Positions 13,031 to 25,395 of a DNA stretch of 64,000 bases are shown here, piece by piece. This DNA comes from Anaeramoeba flamelloides (taxonomy: Eukaryota > Metamonada > Anaeramoebidae): contig JANTQA010000057.1 of NCBI GenBank assembly GCA_027625915.1, positions 3,596,001 to 3,660,000 on the forward strand, given 5' to 3'. A program made the translations under genes and the position numbers. The notes beneath the pieces are model-generated. The model saw only the letters and a list, made by a program, of their open reading frames with translations, was not told the origin of the DNA and searched no databases. Each line of letters begins with the position of its first letter. Positions within the stretch are counted from its first letter, which is position 1.

Positions 13031-13548
13031 TTCCAAGTTTGTACACATCAAAAAATCAAAAACAGGCAAAAAAAAAATTCAATTTATTATATTTTTCCAA
13101 ACTAAATATATAACATGCTTTAAGTAACCCAGTATTAATGTTTTAATAAGTAATCATTTTAATCCAAATAAAAGAAAAAAAAGATAAAACTCAAAAATAA
13201 AAATCTGTGTTTCCCAAATAATGAAACGAGCAAGAACCAAAAAATATATTGGTAAATTTGTTGGAATTTCACCAACAGTTGTGGATCGATCAAATGATAA
13301 GATACCATCAACCAATTGTATGTGATTTATCAATTTAACAAATTTAACACTAACCTTCTATCGAAAATTGAAAAAAATTTCATGATATAACCAAACAGAT
13401 TAAGTAACTGCAAAAAAGGAAATGAAAACCAAACAAAAAAGACAAAAAATGAACAATAGTTTTTAAAATCAAAATTATTTCCAAAATGAATTTAAAGTAT
13501 GGTATTGTTATTCTTTCAACTGTTTAAACTGTGTCCAAAATTTTGGAA
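13031..13548 (+). repeat. Dispersed TIR element family A, copy 1
   Basis: About 518 bp. The right end GTGTCCAAAATTTTGGAA precedes TA; the left end is a degenerate complement. Contains the ATGAAACGAGCAAGAAC small frame and a GTATGT donor-like site. Confidence 0.8.
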
Positions 13549-15146
13549 TATTGTTGATTAAAAATTTCTTTGTTTTTACCTTTCTGTTATGAAATTTTTT
13601 TTATGTTCAAAATTATTATTTTTTTTCATTTCTCAACTTTGCTCATATGAAAAAATAAAATTGAAAAATTTCAGTTAGGTAAAAAAATCCATTTATTAAC
13701 CTTTGGGCATTAATAATTCAGTTTATTTGCAACTTAATTATAAGTTTAGAATTTTAAATTCTTGTTTGGATTGTATTTAAAGGTATTAAAATTAAGGTAT
13801 TTTCTTAAAAATATCAAGTCTTGGAAGAAATATATTTTTTTATGAGTGATTCTAAACCCAGTTCCTAAAATTTTGACACACCCAAAATCAAAAATAGGTA
13901 AAAAAAACCCCAATTTATTGTATTTTTACAAACCTAATATAAAACCACAACCAAGTTACCCATTATTAATGTTTTAATAAGTAATCATTTTAACCCAAAT
14001 CAAAGAAAAAAATATAAAACAAAAAAATAAAATCTGTGTTTCCAAAATAATGAAACGAGCGAGAACAAAAAATGTATTGATTAAATTGTTGAAATTTCAC
14101 CAACAATTGTTGATCGATCAAATGTTAAGATACCATCTACCAATTGTATGTGGATTTTTCCAATTTTCAAAACTCAACACCTACATTCTATCAACCATTT
14201 AAAAAAAATTCGAGATCTAACGAAACAGATTACATAATTGCAAAAAAGGAAATGAAAACAAAACAAAAAAGACAAAAAATGAAATTGTTTGTAAAATCAA
14301 AATTCTTTCCAATTTGAATTTAAAGTACAGTAATGATGTTCTTTCCACTTTTTAAACTGTGTCCAAAATTTTGGTATGTAGTTTATAATATTACATGGTG
14401 CTAGTAGGAATTCCAATTTACTTCTAATTTGAGATTGAGACACAAGAGATAATAACTAATATTAATAAAACAGTTCTAAACATCTAATAAAATTGATATA
14501 TATATATATATATATATAAATCAAAAAAATAAATATTCAATATTGATTGTTCATATATTTCTACATTTCAAAAAAATATAATAAAAATCTTTGTTTTTAC
14601 TTGTTTTTTTTCAATCCTGAAAAATCAAAAAAAAAATCACCCAAAATAATATTTTTTTCAATTTAAATAAATAATATAATCACTAAAAGCCGAAATAATT
14701 AATTTCACCATTCAAAAATAAGTATTAAATTCACAATAATTTTGAAATAAAACTAAATAACTCCTTAATTAGCAGGAAACAATTATCCAAAAATTGTTAC
14801 TCTAAAATGTGAAAAAAAATATTAATAAAACCTTAAAAATCCGATTATTCAACCAAATTGGCAAAATACATTTAAAAATAATTTTCAACCCGAGAAATTA
14901 TTAGCATATAACGTATATTATAATTGGAGATATTAAAAAGCGAAATATTGGATAATTTTTAATTATTTTTTTGTAAAAAATTTTCTGATAATGGAATTGA
15001 ACATGTTTTTTAAAAAAGAAAAAAGTTATTATTAAGGACTACTTTTTTTAGGTGAAAACAGTGAGTTAACCTATAAATCACCTTTGGAAGAGTTATGTAA
15101 TCCAATTAACATTTGTAAAGGAGAATTTCTTTTATACAAAATGTGA
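13221..15146 (+). CDS. Candidate two-exon gene of 63 residues, first exon inside repeat A1
   Basis: Exon 1 (13221-13317) reads MKRARTKKYIGKFVG then ISPTVVDRSNDKIPSTN and meets a GTATGT donor in phase 1. Exon 2 (15052-15146) follows a good acceptor (CTTTTTTTAG) and reads ENSELTYKSPLEELCN, PINICKGEFLLYKM, stop. The phases match. Exon 1 lies inside a dispersed element present four times in the window, so a transposon origin is likely, and the pairing of the two exons is my inference. No family is recognised. Other copies suggest a different second exon within the element itself. Confidence 0.25.
13862..14374 (+). repeat. Dispersed TIR element family A, copy 2
   Basis: About 513 bp, same orientation as copy 1 and only 0.3 kb away. 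Ends TTCCTAAAATTTTGACACAC and GTGTCCAAAATTTTGG followed by TA. Small frame starts ATGAAACGAGCGAGAAC. An internal AAACAG acceptor-like site is followed by a Lys-rich frame. Confidence 0.85.
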
Positions 15147-16164
15147 AATTTTCACAATTTCAACAATTTTCACAATTTTTACCTTGTTAGATCATTCAAA
15201 AATTTGATTTTAATATTTTAGAATTTCCATTTCAATTTTCTGAACTCACACAATTTTCTTGGGCTGTTCTACATATTTGTTACATTTACTTTTATCAGTT
15301 TGAAATGTTCTCAAATTTGAAATGCACTTGAAAATCCAAAAAAGTTATTTTATCTTATTATTTTTTTTTATTATTTTCAATTTTCTTTTCCATTGAAAAA
15401 TAAAGAAAAAAAGTCTGCATGGAAAGATAAAGATGAAAAAAAAAGTTTGATTTTTTTTTTTCTCCAATTTCTTCTGTGTGAAATTTTTTTTGAGGAGTTA
15501 AAGAGAAATAACATTATAATTCAACACTCTCAAGGATATGAAAGTAGTTCTTAAGTTATAAATTTATCTCAATATTCAGATTTATTAAACACTACTGTAA
15601 ATTCTTTCCCAATAAGATCATTATTTAATTTGGGTTTTTTTTAAAAGACTGAATTTAAATGTTATTAGCAATTTTAGGTGGATACAATTTTAATGATTAT
15701 CTTTTTTCAATCCAGAAATATTCCTTTCCTTTTGGGATTCATAATATACAAATATAAATCTAACTATATACATACACATACACACATATATATTTATAGA
15801 TTGTTCAAAAAAAGAGAATAAACAATTAAACTTAAAAGTAGAAATTACAATATATTTCTTTGTGAACTCTTATATTCAAAAAATAGAGAAATGATGTAAA
15901 AAACTTTTTTCCCTTTTAATACTCAAATAAATAGATATCATAATCAGACAAGGGTTTTTTTTTAACAATTAATCTTATCAAAGGTTCTCTTTTCATTCAA
16001 TTTTAAAACTATAAAACTCTCTTCAATAATTTAAATCCCCAAAAGATCATTTTTTTCATTTTATCTTTGTAAAATTTTAAAGAAATACAACTTTTATTTC
16101 CCCGAACAAAAAAATTGAATAAATAAAAAAGCAATTTCTTTTCTTTTATTTTAAAACTCCCAAC

Positions 16165-16521
16165 ATGACAACCAACACTCTTGAAATCGAGAACCAAAAT
16201 CAAGAAGGCTTGAAAGAAATCGAAGATATAATAAAAAGGGTCAAAATCCAGCCAGGGTTTATTGGCCTTGTTGCAATTACAAAAATTGGACAAGTCATCC
16301 GAACAACATTTGAAGAACCAAAAGAAGCAGAAAAGTATGCTCTTTATCTTTCAAACTTTCTAAAACAGGCGTCAACTGTTGTTGACTTTTTAAAAGAAGG
16401 TGACGAAGTTTCTTTTTTAAGAATGAAAACAAAACGGGAAGAAATTTTAATAATCCCAGGCGACAAGCATTCACTAATCGTTGTAAGCAATCCTAACCGA
16501 AGAAAAGAAGTCAAATTTTAA
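16165..16521 (+). CDS. Dynein light chain Roadblock/LC7 (DYNLRB-like)
   Basis: A 118-residue single-exon protein of the Roadblock/LC7 family, the small dimeric light chains that bind dynein intermediate chain; related folds act in Ragulator and MglB. The order of elements is typical: an N-terminal helix with IEDIIKRVKIQPGFIGLVAI, the strand pair ending TKIGQVIRTTF, a central helix YALYLSNFLKQASTVVDFL, and C-terminal strands EVSFLRMKTKREEILIIPG followed by SLIVVSNP. The length is slightly longer than the roughly 96-residue animal proteins because of a polar N-terminus. ATG follows a T/A-rich leader and TAA is not required, since the frame closes at 16519-16521. Base composition is clearly less A+T-rich than the flanks. 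No introns are seen. Flagellar versus cytoplasmic dynein use cannot be told. Confidence 0.93.
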   Translation: MTTNTLEIENQNQEGLKEIEDIIKRVKIQPGFIGLVAITKIGQVIRTTFEEPKEAEKYALYLSNFLKQASTVVDFLKEGDEVSFLRMKTKREEILIIPGDKHSLIVVSNPNRRKEVKF

Positions 16522-17152
16522 TCCTAACTTGGAGATCTTTTTTATTAAGAGATAAACAAACAAACAAACATACAAACAAATAAACCAACAAAAATCCTTT
16601 TGTTAAAAGTTTATTTTTAATTATTCTGTTTCAATATTTTTTTTACTCAAATGTTTGTTAGTTATTTATTAAAACAAAAAAACACCAACAACCAAATGAC
16701 AAACTAACTTAAGTGGGGACAAGAAATCAATTACCTTTACATTTTTCAAAGTGACCATCTCCACGACCCACAAGAAAAAATTTTTTTTTTTTTTTTTTTC
16801 TTTTTTTATTGTTTTCTATTTTTTTTCAAATAATTTTTCTTTTTGTGGATCAAAAAACAGAAGCTAAAACAAACCACAAAAGAGAATAGAAACTTGTCTT
16901 TACTTTTTTTCTTCTTTTTAAATGTTTGAGTTTAAGATTGAAAAAATATTGCGATCTTAATTGTTACGAAGAAGAAAAAAAACAATAATTACTATTATTT
17001 TTGATTAGAAGAAAAAAGTTTTTAGCTGATTTTTTGGGACAATTAGTTTACACCGATACATTGATTCCTGGTATTTTAGATTCAACTAATGAAAATGTTT
17101 CTTTTAATCTCTAAAGATTGGATTTAAGGAAATAGTTACCATTTTCCCATTT

Positions 17153-17294
17153 TTAAAAATTATGAAATCTAACAGCCTTCTTAAAGAAAGATTTTTTGAG
17201 TAACACAGGATATTGGAACCTTTGAAGTCTAAAGGCCATTTCATTGTTCTGTTGGTCAAAAGAAATACGAACCCAAATTAAACCAGATTTGAAT
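17153..17294 (-). other. Coding-like terminal exon candidate, unknown product
   Basis: After an acceptor ending TTCAAG, the minus strand reads FKSGLIWVRISFDQQNN, EMAFRLQRFQYPVLLKK, SFFKKAVRFHNF and a TAA stop. Codon composition is coding-like. It may belong to the reverse-transcriptase fossil just upstream or to a host gene. A loosely similar C-terminus (KMVFNISKFKIISKLWKRR) is encoded at 20172-20270 on the same strand. Confidence 0.25.
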
Positions 17295-17683
17295 CTTGAA
17301 ATTTTTTGATTTTTGAACAAATATCATTCTTGATTAAATTTTATTAGTTTTACCAGATAAGGTAGAAATAAATTTGTTAATTTTTTTTTATAATTTAAAT
17401 TTCTTTTTTTTAATTGAAATTATCAGATTTTCAAATTTAAATTCTGTTTTATAAAGAAGAATTGGAGTATTTCTATATATTTTGCATATTTTAGTAATAA
17501 ATATCTTGTTCTCAGAGTTTTAATAGTTTCGGGTTGTTATTTTATAGTTACAAATTTCTAAATCACATGTTAATTGACTTAATATCAAAGATTTAAAAAA
17601 TCTAGTAGATCAAATCATTGGATTTATAAATTATTTTTTTCAATTTATTATTGAATAATTGTTTAGATTTGTTATAAGTTTCT

Positions 17684-18260
17684 TTTACCTCTTTCCAGTT
17701 TATATACTAAATATGAAATGTTTTCCAAATAAATTCCCAAATATATAATCTTTGGTAAATCTTGAGTAATTTCTGTTTTTTCTTTATTAGTTTTTAATCC
17801 AAATTGTACAATCATTTAATATATTAAGATTAATTTTCCATTTATTTGATTTATATTTCATTTTATGATTAAAATTAAATCATATTCAAACATTTGACAA
17901 TGATCTGTTAATTATATTATAGTCAGTTCCACTTTTAAGACACAAACTTGCAACGAAATTGAAGGTACAAAAAAAATCTCAAATTAAGGTACAAAATTCA
18001 GATTCTAGTAAAATAAATTTTAAAAAAAAAAATTACAATTTTTGTGCCTTAATTTGAGATTTTTTTGTGCTTTAAAGTTCGTTGCAAGTTTGTACCTTAA
18101 AAGTGGAACTGACTGTATTTTTATAAAATAAAATGTGAAATAAGAGCAAATATAATGGTTGATAAAAGAATATCCTTGCCATATACCAATTCATCCACAT
18201 ATACAATATTATCATAAAAATTTGTTAATAATTTTGTTTACAAAGAAAAACTTTTAAATA
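17684..18260 (-). mobile_element. Reverse-transcriptase fossil, interrupted by MITE B1
   Basis: The minus strand carries decayed reverse-transcriptase palm sequence: a YVD-type core region near 18200 and, further along, FGLKTNKEKTE followed by IIYLGIYLE near 17790-17720, the order seen in DIRS/Ty3-like and related retroelements. Repeat B1 is inserted within it. It is broken, with several breaks; no terminal repeats were found. The family is uncertain and the copy looks old, but older than B1 at least. Confidence 0.45.
17920..18115 (+). repeat. MITE family B, copy 1 (foldback, TA-flanked)
   Basis: 196 bp with inverted arms of about 80 bp; the right end complement starts CAGTCAGTTCCACTTTTAAG. 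Flanked by TA on both sides. The arms contain AAATCTCAAATTAAGG. Inserted in the reverse-transcriptase fossil. Confidence 0.9.
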
Positions 18261-18508
18261 AATTATTTAATGAACACCAAATTAAATCTAATAGTTCATT
18301 AAAATATTTCAATTATTTATTATTTACAATAACCAAAAAGTAAAATATACATAAATATCTCAATCAAAATATTTTTTTTTTTGTTAAAAAATTTCTCAGT
18401 TAAACAAATATAAAATTATATTGATAATTTATTAAAATTCTATTAGAATGATTAATTTGATTAAAAGGTTAGAAACCATCAAATAATTCTAGTTTAGGGT
18501 TTTATTTA

Positions 18509-18703
18509 CATCCATTTCCACTTCTAATACACAAATTTTAAACAAAAGATAAGGCACAATAAAATTTTTCAAATTAAGGAACAAAATTTTGATTCTCATA
18601 AAAATAATTCGTACCGGAAAAAATACGATAAAAGAACCTAATTTGGTTTTTTTTTCACCTTAAATTTATTTGAAATTTTATGTATCAAAAGTAGAACTGA
18701 CTC
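18509..18703 (+). repeat. MITE family B, degenerate copy
   Basis: Same order of blocks as the three good copies (CCATTTCCACTTCTAATACA at the left, GTAGAACTGACTC at the right) with many differences. Older copy 0.4 kb from copy 1. Confidence 0.7.
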
Positions 18704-18834
18704 GAAAACTAAGATTTTTTGATCTAAAATCAATTTTCCAAAAATATTATGATTAAAGGAAACAAATTACTACCTTGAAAATAAAATGTGGAAAAAGAAA
18801 AAATATATATAAACTCTTTTTTAGTAAAAAGATA

Positions 18835-19130
18835 CCAGTTTTATTGAAGAAATAGAATCTATACTATAATTTTTATACAATATTCTTATCATAAATAAAT
18901 TTTCAATTTTTTAAATCTCATCGTTTTTTCTTATTTCTTCAATTTTTTTTTATTTTTTGCTTTTTAAATTTACTTTTAAAAAAATCATAAAAATGAAGGA
19001 ATATTTTTTTGTACAGGTTTTCTTCTTTCTTTTTTATTTTTTAAAAAGTAAAATTGATCAAAAAATATTTGAAACTCGAAATAAACTTTAATAACATTTA
19101 AACTTGATAATTACTTTTAAAATTTATACA
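18835..19130 (+). repeat. Dispersed repeat Q, copy 1
   Basis: Shares TTTATTGAAGAAATAGAA and following A+T-rich order with 63560-63800; diverged. Confidence 0.5.
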
Positions 19131-19586
19131 AATTGCTATTAAAAAAACTCTTCTATTCAATAATTTTAATTTTCTAAATAAATTTAGAAAATTTTCATTA
19201 GACCTTCCAATGAAAGGGGAACGAATTTTTTTTTTTATTTTTGAAATTTATATTTTTTTCATGTCATTTCATTTATAAAAACCAATTCTAATTCACAATT
19301 TATTCTATTTCTTATTCCTAAACAAACCTTAGTTTGGTTTATTCTTTTTAAACAAATGATTTTTTTCATTTTGACTGGATCACTTTGAGTGTAATGGAGT
19401 TGATATTTCAAAAATAAAAATTATTCCTAAATTAAATAAGATTCAAGTCTAGATATCCCTTTAACTGTAATAAAGATTTACAATATAATGAATTTTAATT
19501 TAATTTTTAATTAAACTCTTTAAATCAAAAATTTTTTGATGAGTATATGATAATTTTTTTTTTGAAACACTATTACTTCCACTTTA

Positions 19587-19992
19587 CATGTTTAAAAAGT
19601 AATGTCTTAATATTTTCAGGTTTTTACTAAATTTGTCCTTTTTCTAAAAAACTATAAAAGTTTTCTTAGGTGCCCTGATGGGAGAGATTTCTTGTTAACG
19701 AAATTGATGTTTGAAATAGCAGAAAACACTATTAAATAATCAAATAAAAATGTTTAGGGGAGAAACAGAAATTCAAAAATCATAAATAATTTTCAAAAAT
19801 TAAAAAACAAAAACAACACTAAAAAAATTTGTATTCTTTCATTAAATTGTTTTTTCTGCTATTTGAAACATCAATTTCGTTAACAAGAAATCTCTCCCAT
19901 CAGGGCACCTAAGAAAACTTTTAGAGTTTTATGGAAAAAGACATTTTAGTAAAAAAAACTTAAAATATTAAGACATCGCAATTTGCCCATGT
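19587..19992. repeat. Foldback element L with arms of about 140 bp
   Basis: The left arm (19587-19727) and right arm (19853-19992) are complements, with the best block TTTTCTTAGGTGCCCTGATG at 19660-19690 and its complement near 19900. The loop is about 125 bp. Single copy here. Confidence 0.85.
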
Positions 19993-20168
19993 GTTAAGAA
20001 TCTGATCAGATAAAAATAGGAAACATCCACTAAATCAAAATATTTAACTTTTACTTGATACCAATATTAAAGCACAATCGAAACACCTTTATTATTCTTA
20101 AAATTGTTTCAAAAATCATCTAAAACACATAGCCCCCATTAAACTGTATTCCAAAATTTATAACATCG

Positions 20169-20522
20169 TTACAATAGTTTAAAGAATAATGCAGCTCTGC
20201 GTTTCCAAAGTTTGGAAATAATTTTGAATTTTGAAATATTAAAAACCATTTTCCTGTCAAGTGGTTCAGTTTTGGTGAGTAATTTACATGTATTAAAAGG
20301 GCTCAAATAGATATTAGAAGTAATTTTTTTTTTGTAAATTTCAAAATTGAAATCATTTTTATCAATTTTTATACTTGTCTTTTTGCTTTTAATTTTTTTT
20401 TTCAACACATAATTCATTTGCAATTTTTTTGTTATTACAAGATCGATAATCACTAAAGAAAAATTGATTATTCTAAATTTATTCAAAAAAATGAGAAATG
20501 ATAGTAGAGAAATCGTATTCAT
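20169..20522 (-). other. Open frame of 117 codons, doubtful
   Basis: ATG-started frame that is mostly Ile/Lys/Phe/Leu as expected of A+T-rich noncoding DNA, except for the last 40 codons (TEPLDRKMVFNISKF and on), which are richer in G+C and loosely resemble the candidate exon at 17153-17294. Treated as a possible fragment only. Confidence 0.15.
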
Positions 20523-21068
20523 TTTTATTGAACTTTTATTTGATCTTCAATGAAATATCACAATGAAATATTGACATTTTCACCAAAAATGTGAACCTAA
20601 AAATTTGAGTTTTTTCATTTTTTAAGAAAAACAATTAATTTATTAGTTTTATTACATATGGGTATCAACTATTCTTTTATCTGCATTATTCTACAAATTT
20701 CTTATTTGTTATTCAAAGCTTATTTATAAAAAATAATCGATATTTGAATTTTTTTTTTGTTGCATTGACAGAAACAAAGTTTATTACAAAAAATCAATTC
20801 TGAAAAAAAAAAACAAAATAACTATTTTCAAAATTTTGTATTTTTTTCTGATTCAACAAAACATTTTTTTTTAACAAAACCTTTTATATTTTTCAAATAA
20901 ATTTTTTTTTTTATCCAATACATAAACTTTTAATTTATCAAAAAACTATTCATAAATTAATAAGATTGTTTCAGAAATATTTTAACAAAAACAAAAAAAA
21001 AACATATTTTTATTAACATTTTAAAAAAATATAATATTCAATAATACCTTTTAAATATCTATATCACA
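20523..21068. other. Region downstream of the TBC gene, no gene seen
   Basis: Poly-T and poly-A runs only, presumably the 3' flank of the TBC1D5-like gene. Confidence 0.5.
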
Positions 21069-23604
21069 TTATTTTACCCCCTTCTTGTTATTTTGCAAAT
21101 AATTACCGAATTTAGAAACAACAAAGGGAGAAGACACAGAATTATATAAGAACCGTTTATTTTCTTGCGATTTTCTTTTGGAAAAGATATCCAAAACTTC
21201 ATCTTTGGTTTGGAAAATAGATGTTTCTTTCTTCTTCAAATTATTTTTTAAGTTGATTATTTTATTTTCTTCATTATCATTAATTGTATAATTGATGTTA
21301 ACATCATCTTCACCATCACCGTCATTAAAAATTATTATATTATTATCATCTTCAACAATATTATTATCATTATATGATTGATTTGATTCCTTTTCACTTT
21401 CCTTTTCCTTTTCCCTTTCCTTTTCATTCCCATTCCCATTCTCCTTCTCCTTCTCCTTCTCCTTCTTATCCCCCCTTCCATCCACATTCTCTTTCCCCTT
21501 CACATTCCCCTTCACACCCCCATTCCCATTCCCATTCAAATTCAAATTCAAAACCCAATTCCCATTTTCATTTTCTTGTACATTTTTCTTTTTATTAGTA
21601 TTGTTGTTTTCCCTTTTTTTTTCAAATAGATTTTGTTTTTCTTCAAGATCTTCAAAAAGTAACCTTTTAAATAAAACATCTTTAACCTGTTTGAGTTCTG
21701 AAATTGATAAATAAAAAATTTTTTCACGATCTTTCAGTTCAATATCATTTGACTTTTTAGGTTTACTAAATAAAATTTCTTGGATACTTTTTATTGATTT
21801 TTCCAATTCAAGTCCTAGTCTATATTGAAATTGTTCTCTTTTTTTGATTTTTTTTTTAAATTTTTTAATTTGTGCTTTTTTTAATTCTAATTTGGAGACA
21901 GTCTTTTTATTTTCTGTTTTTTCAACGAATAACTTTGGCACAATTATAAAATTTGTTAAAATATTTTTATTTTTTTCACTAATTTTCTCTTCTTCGTTGT
22001 CATTCTCTTCTCTATCCACCAACACCGACACCAACGCTGTAACCTTATTTTCTTTGAAATACTTTTTGGTTTGCTTTTCTTCATTTTTTTTCACTTTTTG
22101 TTTCTCTTGTAAAAAATTATCATTATTCTTTTTAATTAGATTTTTTTCCTTATTATTTCGAAATTTCTTGCTTTTGAAATTGTTTAAAAATTCAAGATTT
22201 TTAGGCTTTTGATTGCGGATTGTACGAGTGGTTTTTAAGAGATCTTGAATATCTGAATTTAATTTGTATTTGAATAATTGCTGTAATACTATTGTTTCAT
22301 CTTGATTAAGCAGGTTGTCTCGGATCATGATGAGCATCACTACAATAATGTACCCAATGCATTCAATAGGAGAGTAATCAGAAAAAATGTAGTCCCAGAT
22401 CAAGATTAACTCCTTTAATGCAAATTCTCTGGATAATAGTAATCTGTACCATCTTAGTGAATACAGCTGGGGCACCAACTCGAGAGAAATGAAATATCTA
22501 TATAATTTTTCATCATATTTTTTTAAATACAGATCTTGTACTTGTTGGCAAAGTGTTAAAATTCCTTTTGTATTTTCTTCGATAAAAATATTATTTTTCG
22601 TTTTTTGTTTATTAATATTCTTTGTATAGTTGAGAACCTTTTTTAAAAATAGGTTGTTTAAATTATTATTTGTTTCACTTTCATTATTTTTGTTTTTATC
22701 CTTATTATTATTATTATTATTGTTGTTGTTGTTGTTTTTGTTATTGTTATTGTTGCTACTGTGGTCTTTAATTTTATGCATACTTTGTGTGCTGCTTGGC
22801 GTGGTTAAAAATAAATTTTTCGAGATATACATTATCCTTTCAAAAATTAAATAGCTATCCTCTTCAATATACTTTTCGTCGATTAAATGCATAAATGTTG
22901 AAGATCCATTTCTTTGTAAAGTTTTTAAGTTAGTTTTGCAGTTGGTGTTTATTTTTAAAAGATTGAAAAGATTAGTATTTGATCCCGAAAATTCGCATTT
23001 AATTGAAGGGAAGAAACGGAAAAATGATTAAAAAAAAAAAACAAAAAAAAAAAAAAATATTTAAAAACCTTTTTTGATATTCTTGGTAAACAACATAAAT
23101 AATTGGAGCTAGGATTTCGTGCATTCCCTGTCTATAGCTAAGATCTGGATGCTCTTTTGAGTAAATGAAAAGAATATTAAACATTTTTTTTTTAATTTTT
23201 GGCTTTGAGTAGAATTCATTGTCGGGGTTTGTACGATCAATGTCCAATTGAATTACACGAAACAATTCCTCATCAATTTTTTTGTTTTTAAGGAAAGTTT
23301 CATTGCCACTTGGCTTTTGGCTGTTTGATTTCAGTGCTTGTTTTTGCTTCTCAATTTTCTTTTGTTCCCATAAGAACTTTTCAAAACAACAAAAATAGCT
23401 TTTGATTAAAATGGTATATCTTTTCCGATGCTCCAATGTCAAATTCAAAAAATTGTCTGGGTTTGGATCCTCAGAAAAGCATCCTAAACAAACTCTCCAA
23501 AGAATGGTTCTTATTTTTGTGTCTGTATATTTTCCCATTTGAATATTCTTTCTTAATTTTTTCAAATTAAAATTCCTTGAAAACGTTTTTTGATACTCTT
23601 CCAT
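21069..23604 (-). CDS. TBC-domain Rab GTPase-activating protein, TBC1D5-like, two exons
   Basis: Predicted Rab GAP. In animals TBC1D5 binds retromer and inactivates Rab7 on endosomes. Exon 1 is 23604-23069 and exon 2 is 22911-21069. The 157-bp intron is phase 2 and joins YQK to RNGSSTFMHLIDEK, giving 792 residues. The donor reads AG|GTTTTT, which is weak. TBC features: LWRVCLGCF near residue 35, IQLDIDRTNPDNEF with the Arg finger at about 124, SYRQGMHEILAPIIYVVYQ with the Gln finger at about 159, and SLRWYRLLLSREF followed by LIWDYIFSD near 330-356. Both catalytic fingers are present, so activity is plausible. An Asn-rich loop (about residues 231-255) interrupts the domain, as loops do in TBC1D5. 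The C-terminal half is Lys/Glu/Asn-rich with a repetitive KEKEKE-type stretch encoded near 21390-21560, probably disordered. Retromer binding is inferred from family only. Confidence 0.88.
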
Positions 23605-24349
23605 TCTGTATGTTTTTTGTTTTTTTTTCTTTTTCTTTTTCTTTTACTTTTATTAAACTTTCTTGTTTCGTTTTGTTTTTGTTTGTAGTTTGGGTGTCAC
23701 TTTCTTGATGATATATTATCTCAAAATAATAATTTTTTTATCCAAACAAATTAAAAAAAAAAACAAAAAATGTTTAGTTTCATTTTTCGGATAGATACCA
23801 CAAGATTTCTTTTTGATAGAAAAATAGAAGACTTTAAAGAATTCGTTAGAGAATTTACTTCCTATTTAAAGACTTCAAACCATAGAATTGTTTGATCTCT
23901 TGAAAAATAAGAAAATGATTGGGTTGAAAATCTAAATTAATACTTATAATTTGTTTTTGTTTGAAAAAAGTTCGTATTTCAAAAATCTTCCAGAACAAAT
24001 TCAATACTTGAGTTAAAAAAAGTTTGTTTTAAAAAAACTGTTAATTTCTTCATTCAAATTAGTAGCACCATACTTTGTTATGAGAAATTTAATAGTAGAA
24101 CAATAAATATTGTTATTATCAACTTGAACTTTACAAAGAAATTTAAAATTCTATTATTAACTAACAAGACTTAATAATTGCAAAAAAAATGCACACTTGT
24201 TTTCCTCTGTCCCATTTTTTTTTCAAAACAACAAATACTTTTTTCAAAAATGAATTATTGTTCTTTCAAAGGTTGATCCATTTTTCACATTTTTGAAAAG
24301 TTCAAATTTGAACATATTTTGTAATATTTCAAAAAAAAAATATTTCCTG

Positions 24350-25180
24350 AGAAATAAGTTGCAAGAAATTTTATTCTCTGCAAAGGAAGTGCCCAAAAAT
24401 AAACTTTAAAATGAACCCACCAAGCTCTAAAATAACCCAATATAAAAAATCTCTGTAATTTCAAAAAAATACAAAACCCTACAGTTGTTAAAATAAAGTG
24501 TGTTGATTCAAAGAACAGTTCAAATCAATTTTTTCTTTTTATTGTTGAACAATGAGATAAAAAAACCAAACAATTAAATCAAAAATTCACCCAATATTAC
24601 TGTAGCCAAAATAAAGCCTGAAAGAAATGTTTAATCTGTGTTTAAAAATAAAAAGTGTTGTTTTTTTGTTTAACGAAGTTCTTTACATTAACCCATCTAA
24701 GAAAACCACCAACAAACCCTAATTAAATATGGTATTGATTTCTTAAAGTTCTATTATTGAAAATAAATTCTCAAAAAAAAAAAGGATCTAATAGCAAAAT
24801 TTGTCTCAAAAAATAGAGTTAATTTTTCAAAAGATTTTAATCATCAAAAAAAACAAAAAAAATTGTAACAAATTTCATTCTAGATTTAAAATTTTACTGA
24901 AAATATCATGGAATTTACTTTCAAAATTGATTTGAACTTAGGTATACTTTAGATAGGTAATTGGATCTTGCCTTGTATCAAGAAGAAAAAAAAGCAAGTG
25001 ATAATATTTGGAAACAGGATTATAGTCGTTGGGTAGGCATTATTTTGATCACTGTATTTATTTTTTCTAGGTTTTGAAACAAATTCAGAATTCAAGATAT
25101 TTTCAACTTGAAAAGTTATATTATTTTCTTTTAAAGAAGAATGAAATCGAATTAACGACGACGGAAGTGGGTGTAACAAA
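24350..25180. repeat. Dispersed repeat family P, copy 1
   Basis: Shares ordered blocks with 40250-41430, 56330-57090 and 57640-58045, such as TGGTATTGATTTCTTAAAGT and AATTTACTTTCAAAATTGAT. Ends were not defined. It also contains a 160-bp stretch (24450-24610) repeated at 25225-25395. Confidence 0.7.
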
Positions 25181-25395
25181 GTACACTTTAAAAATGAAAT
25201 CGTTCGTTTTAAATAAATATAATCTGAAAAAATCTACTTAATTTCAAAAAAAATACAATAAATATTTAAACTTGAAAAAAATATCATTTATTATATCAAG
25301 GAACAGTTCAAATGAATTTTTTCTTTTTGATTCACAAAAAAAAAAATTTCCACCAAAAAAAACCAAACAAATTAAAGTAAAATTTCTCCCAAAAT

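Noticed and set aside
21374-22854. Plus-strand open frames rich in Pro/Ser/His, Phe and Leu
   Set aside because: They are antisense to the low-complexity Lys/Glu/Asn regions of the TBC gene.
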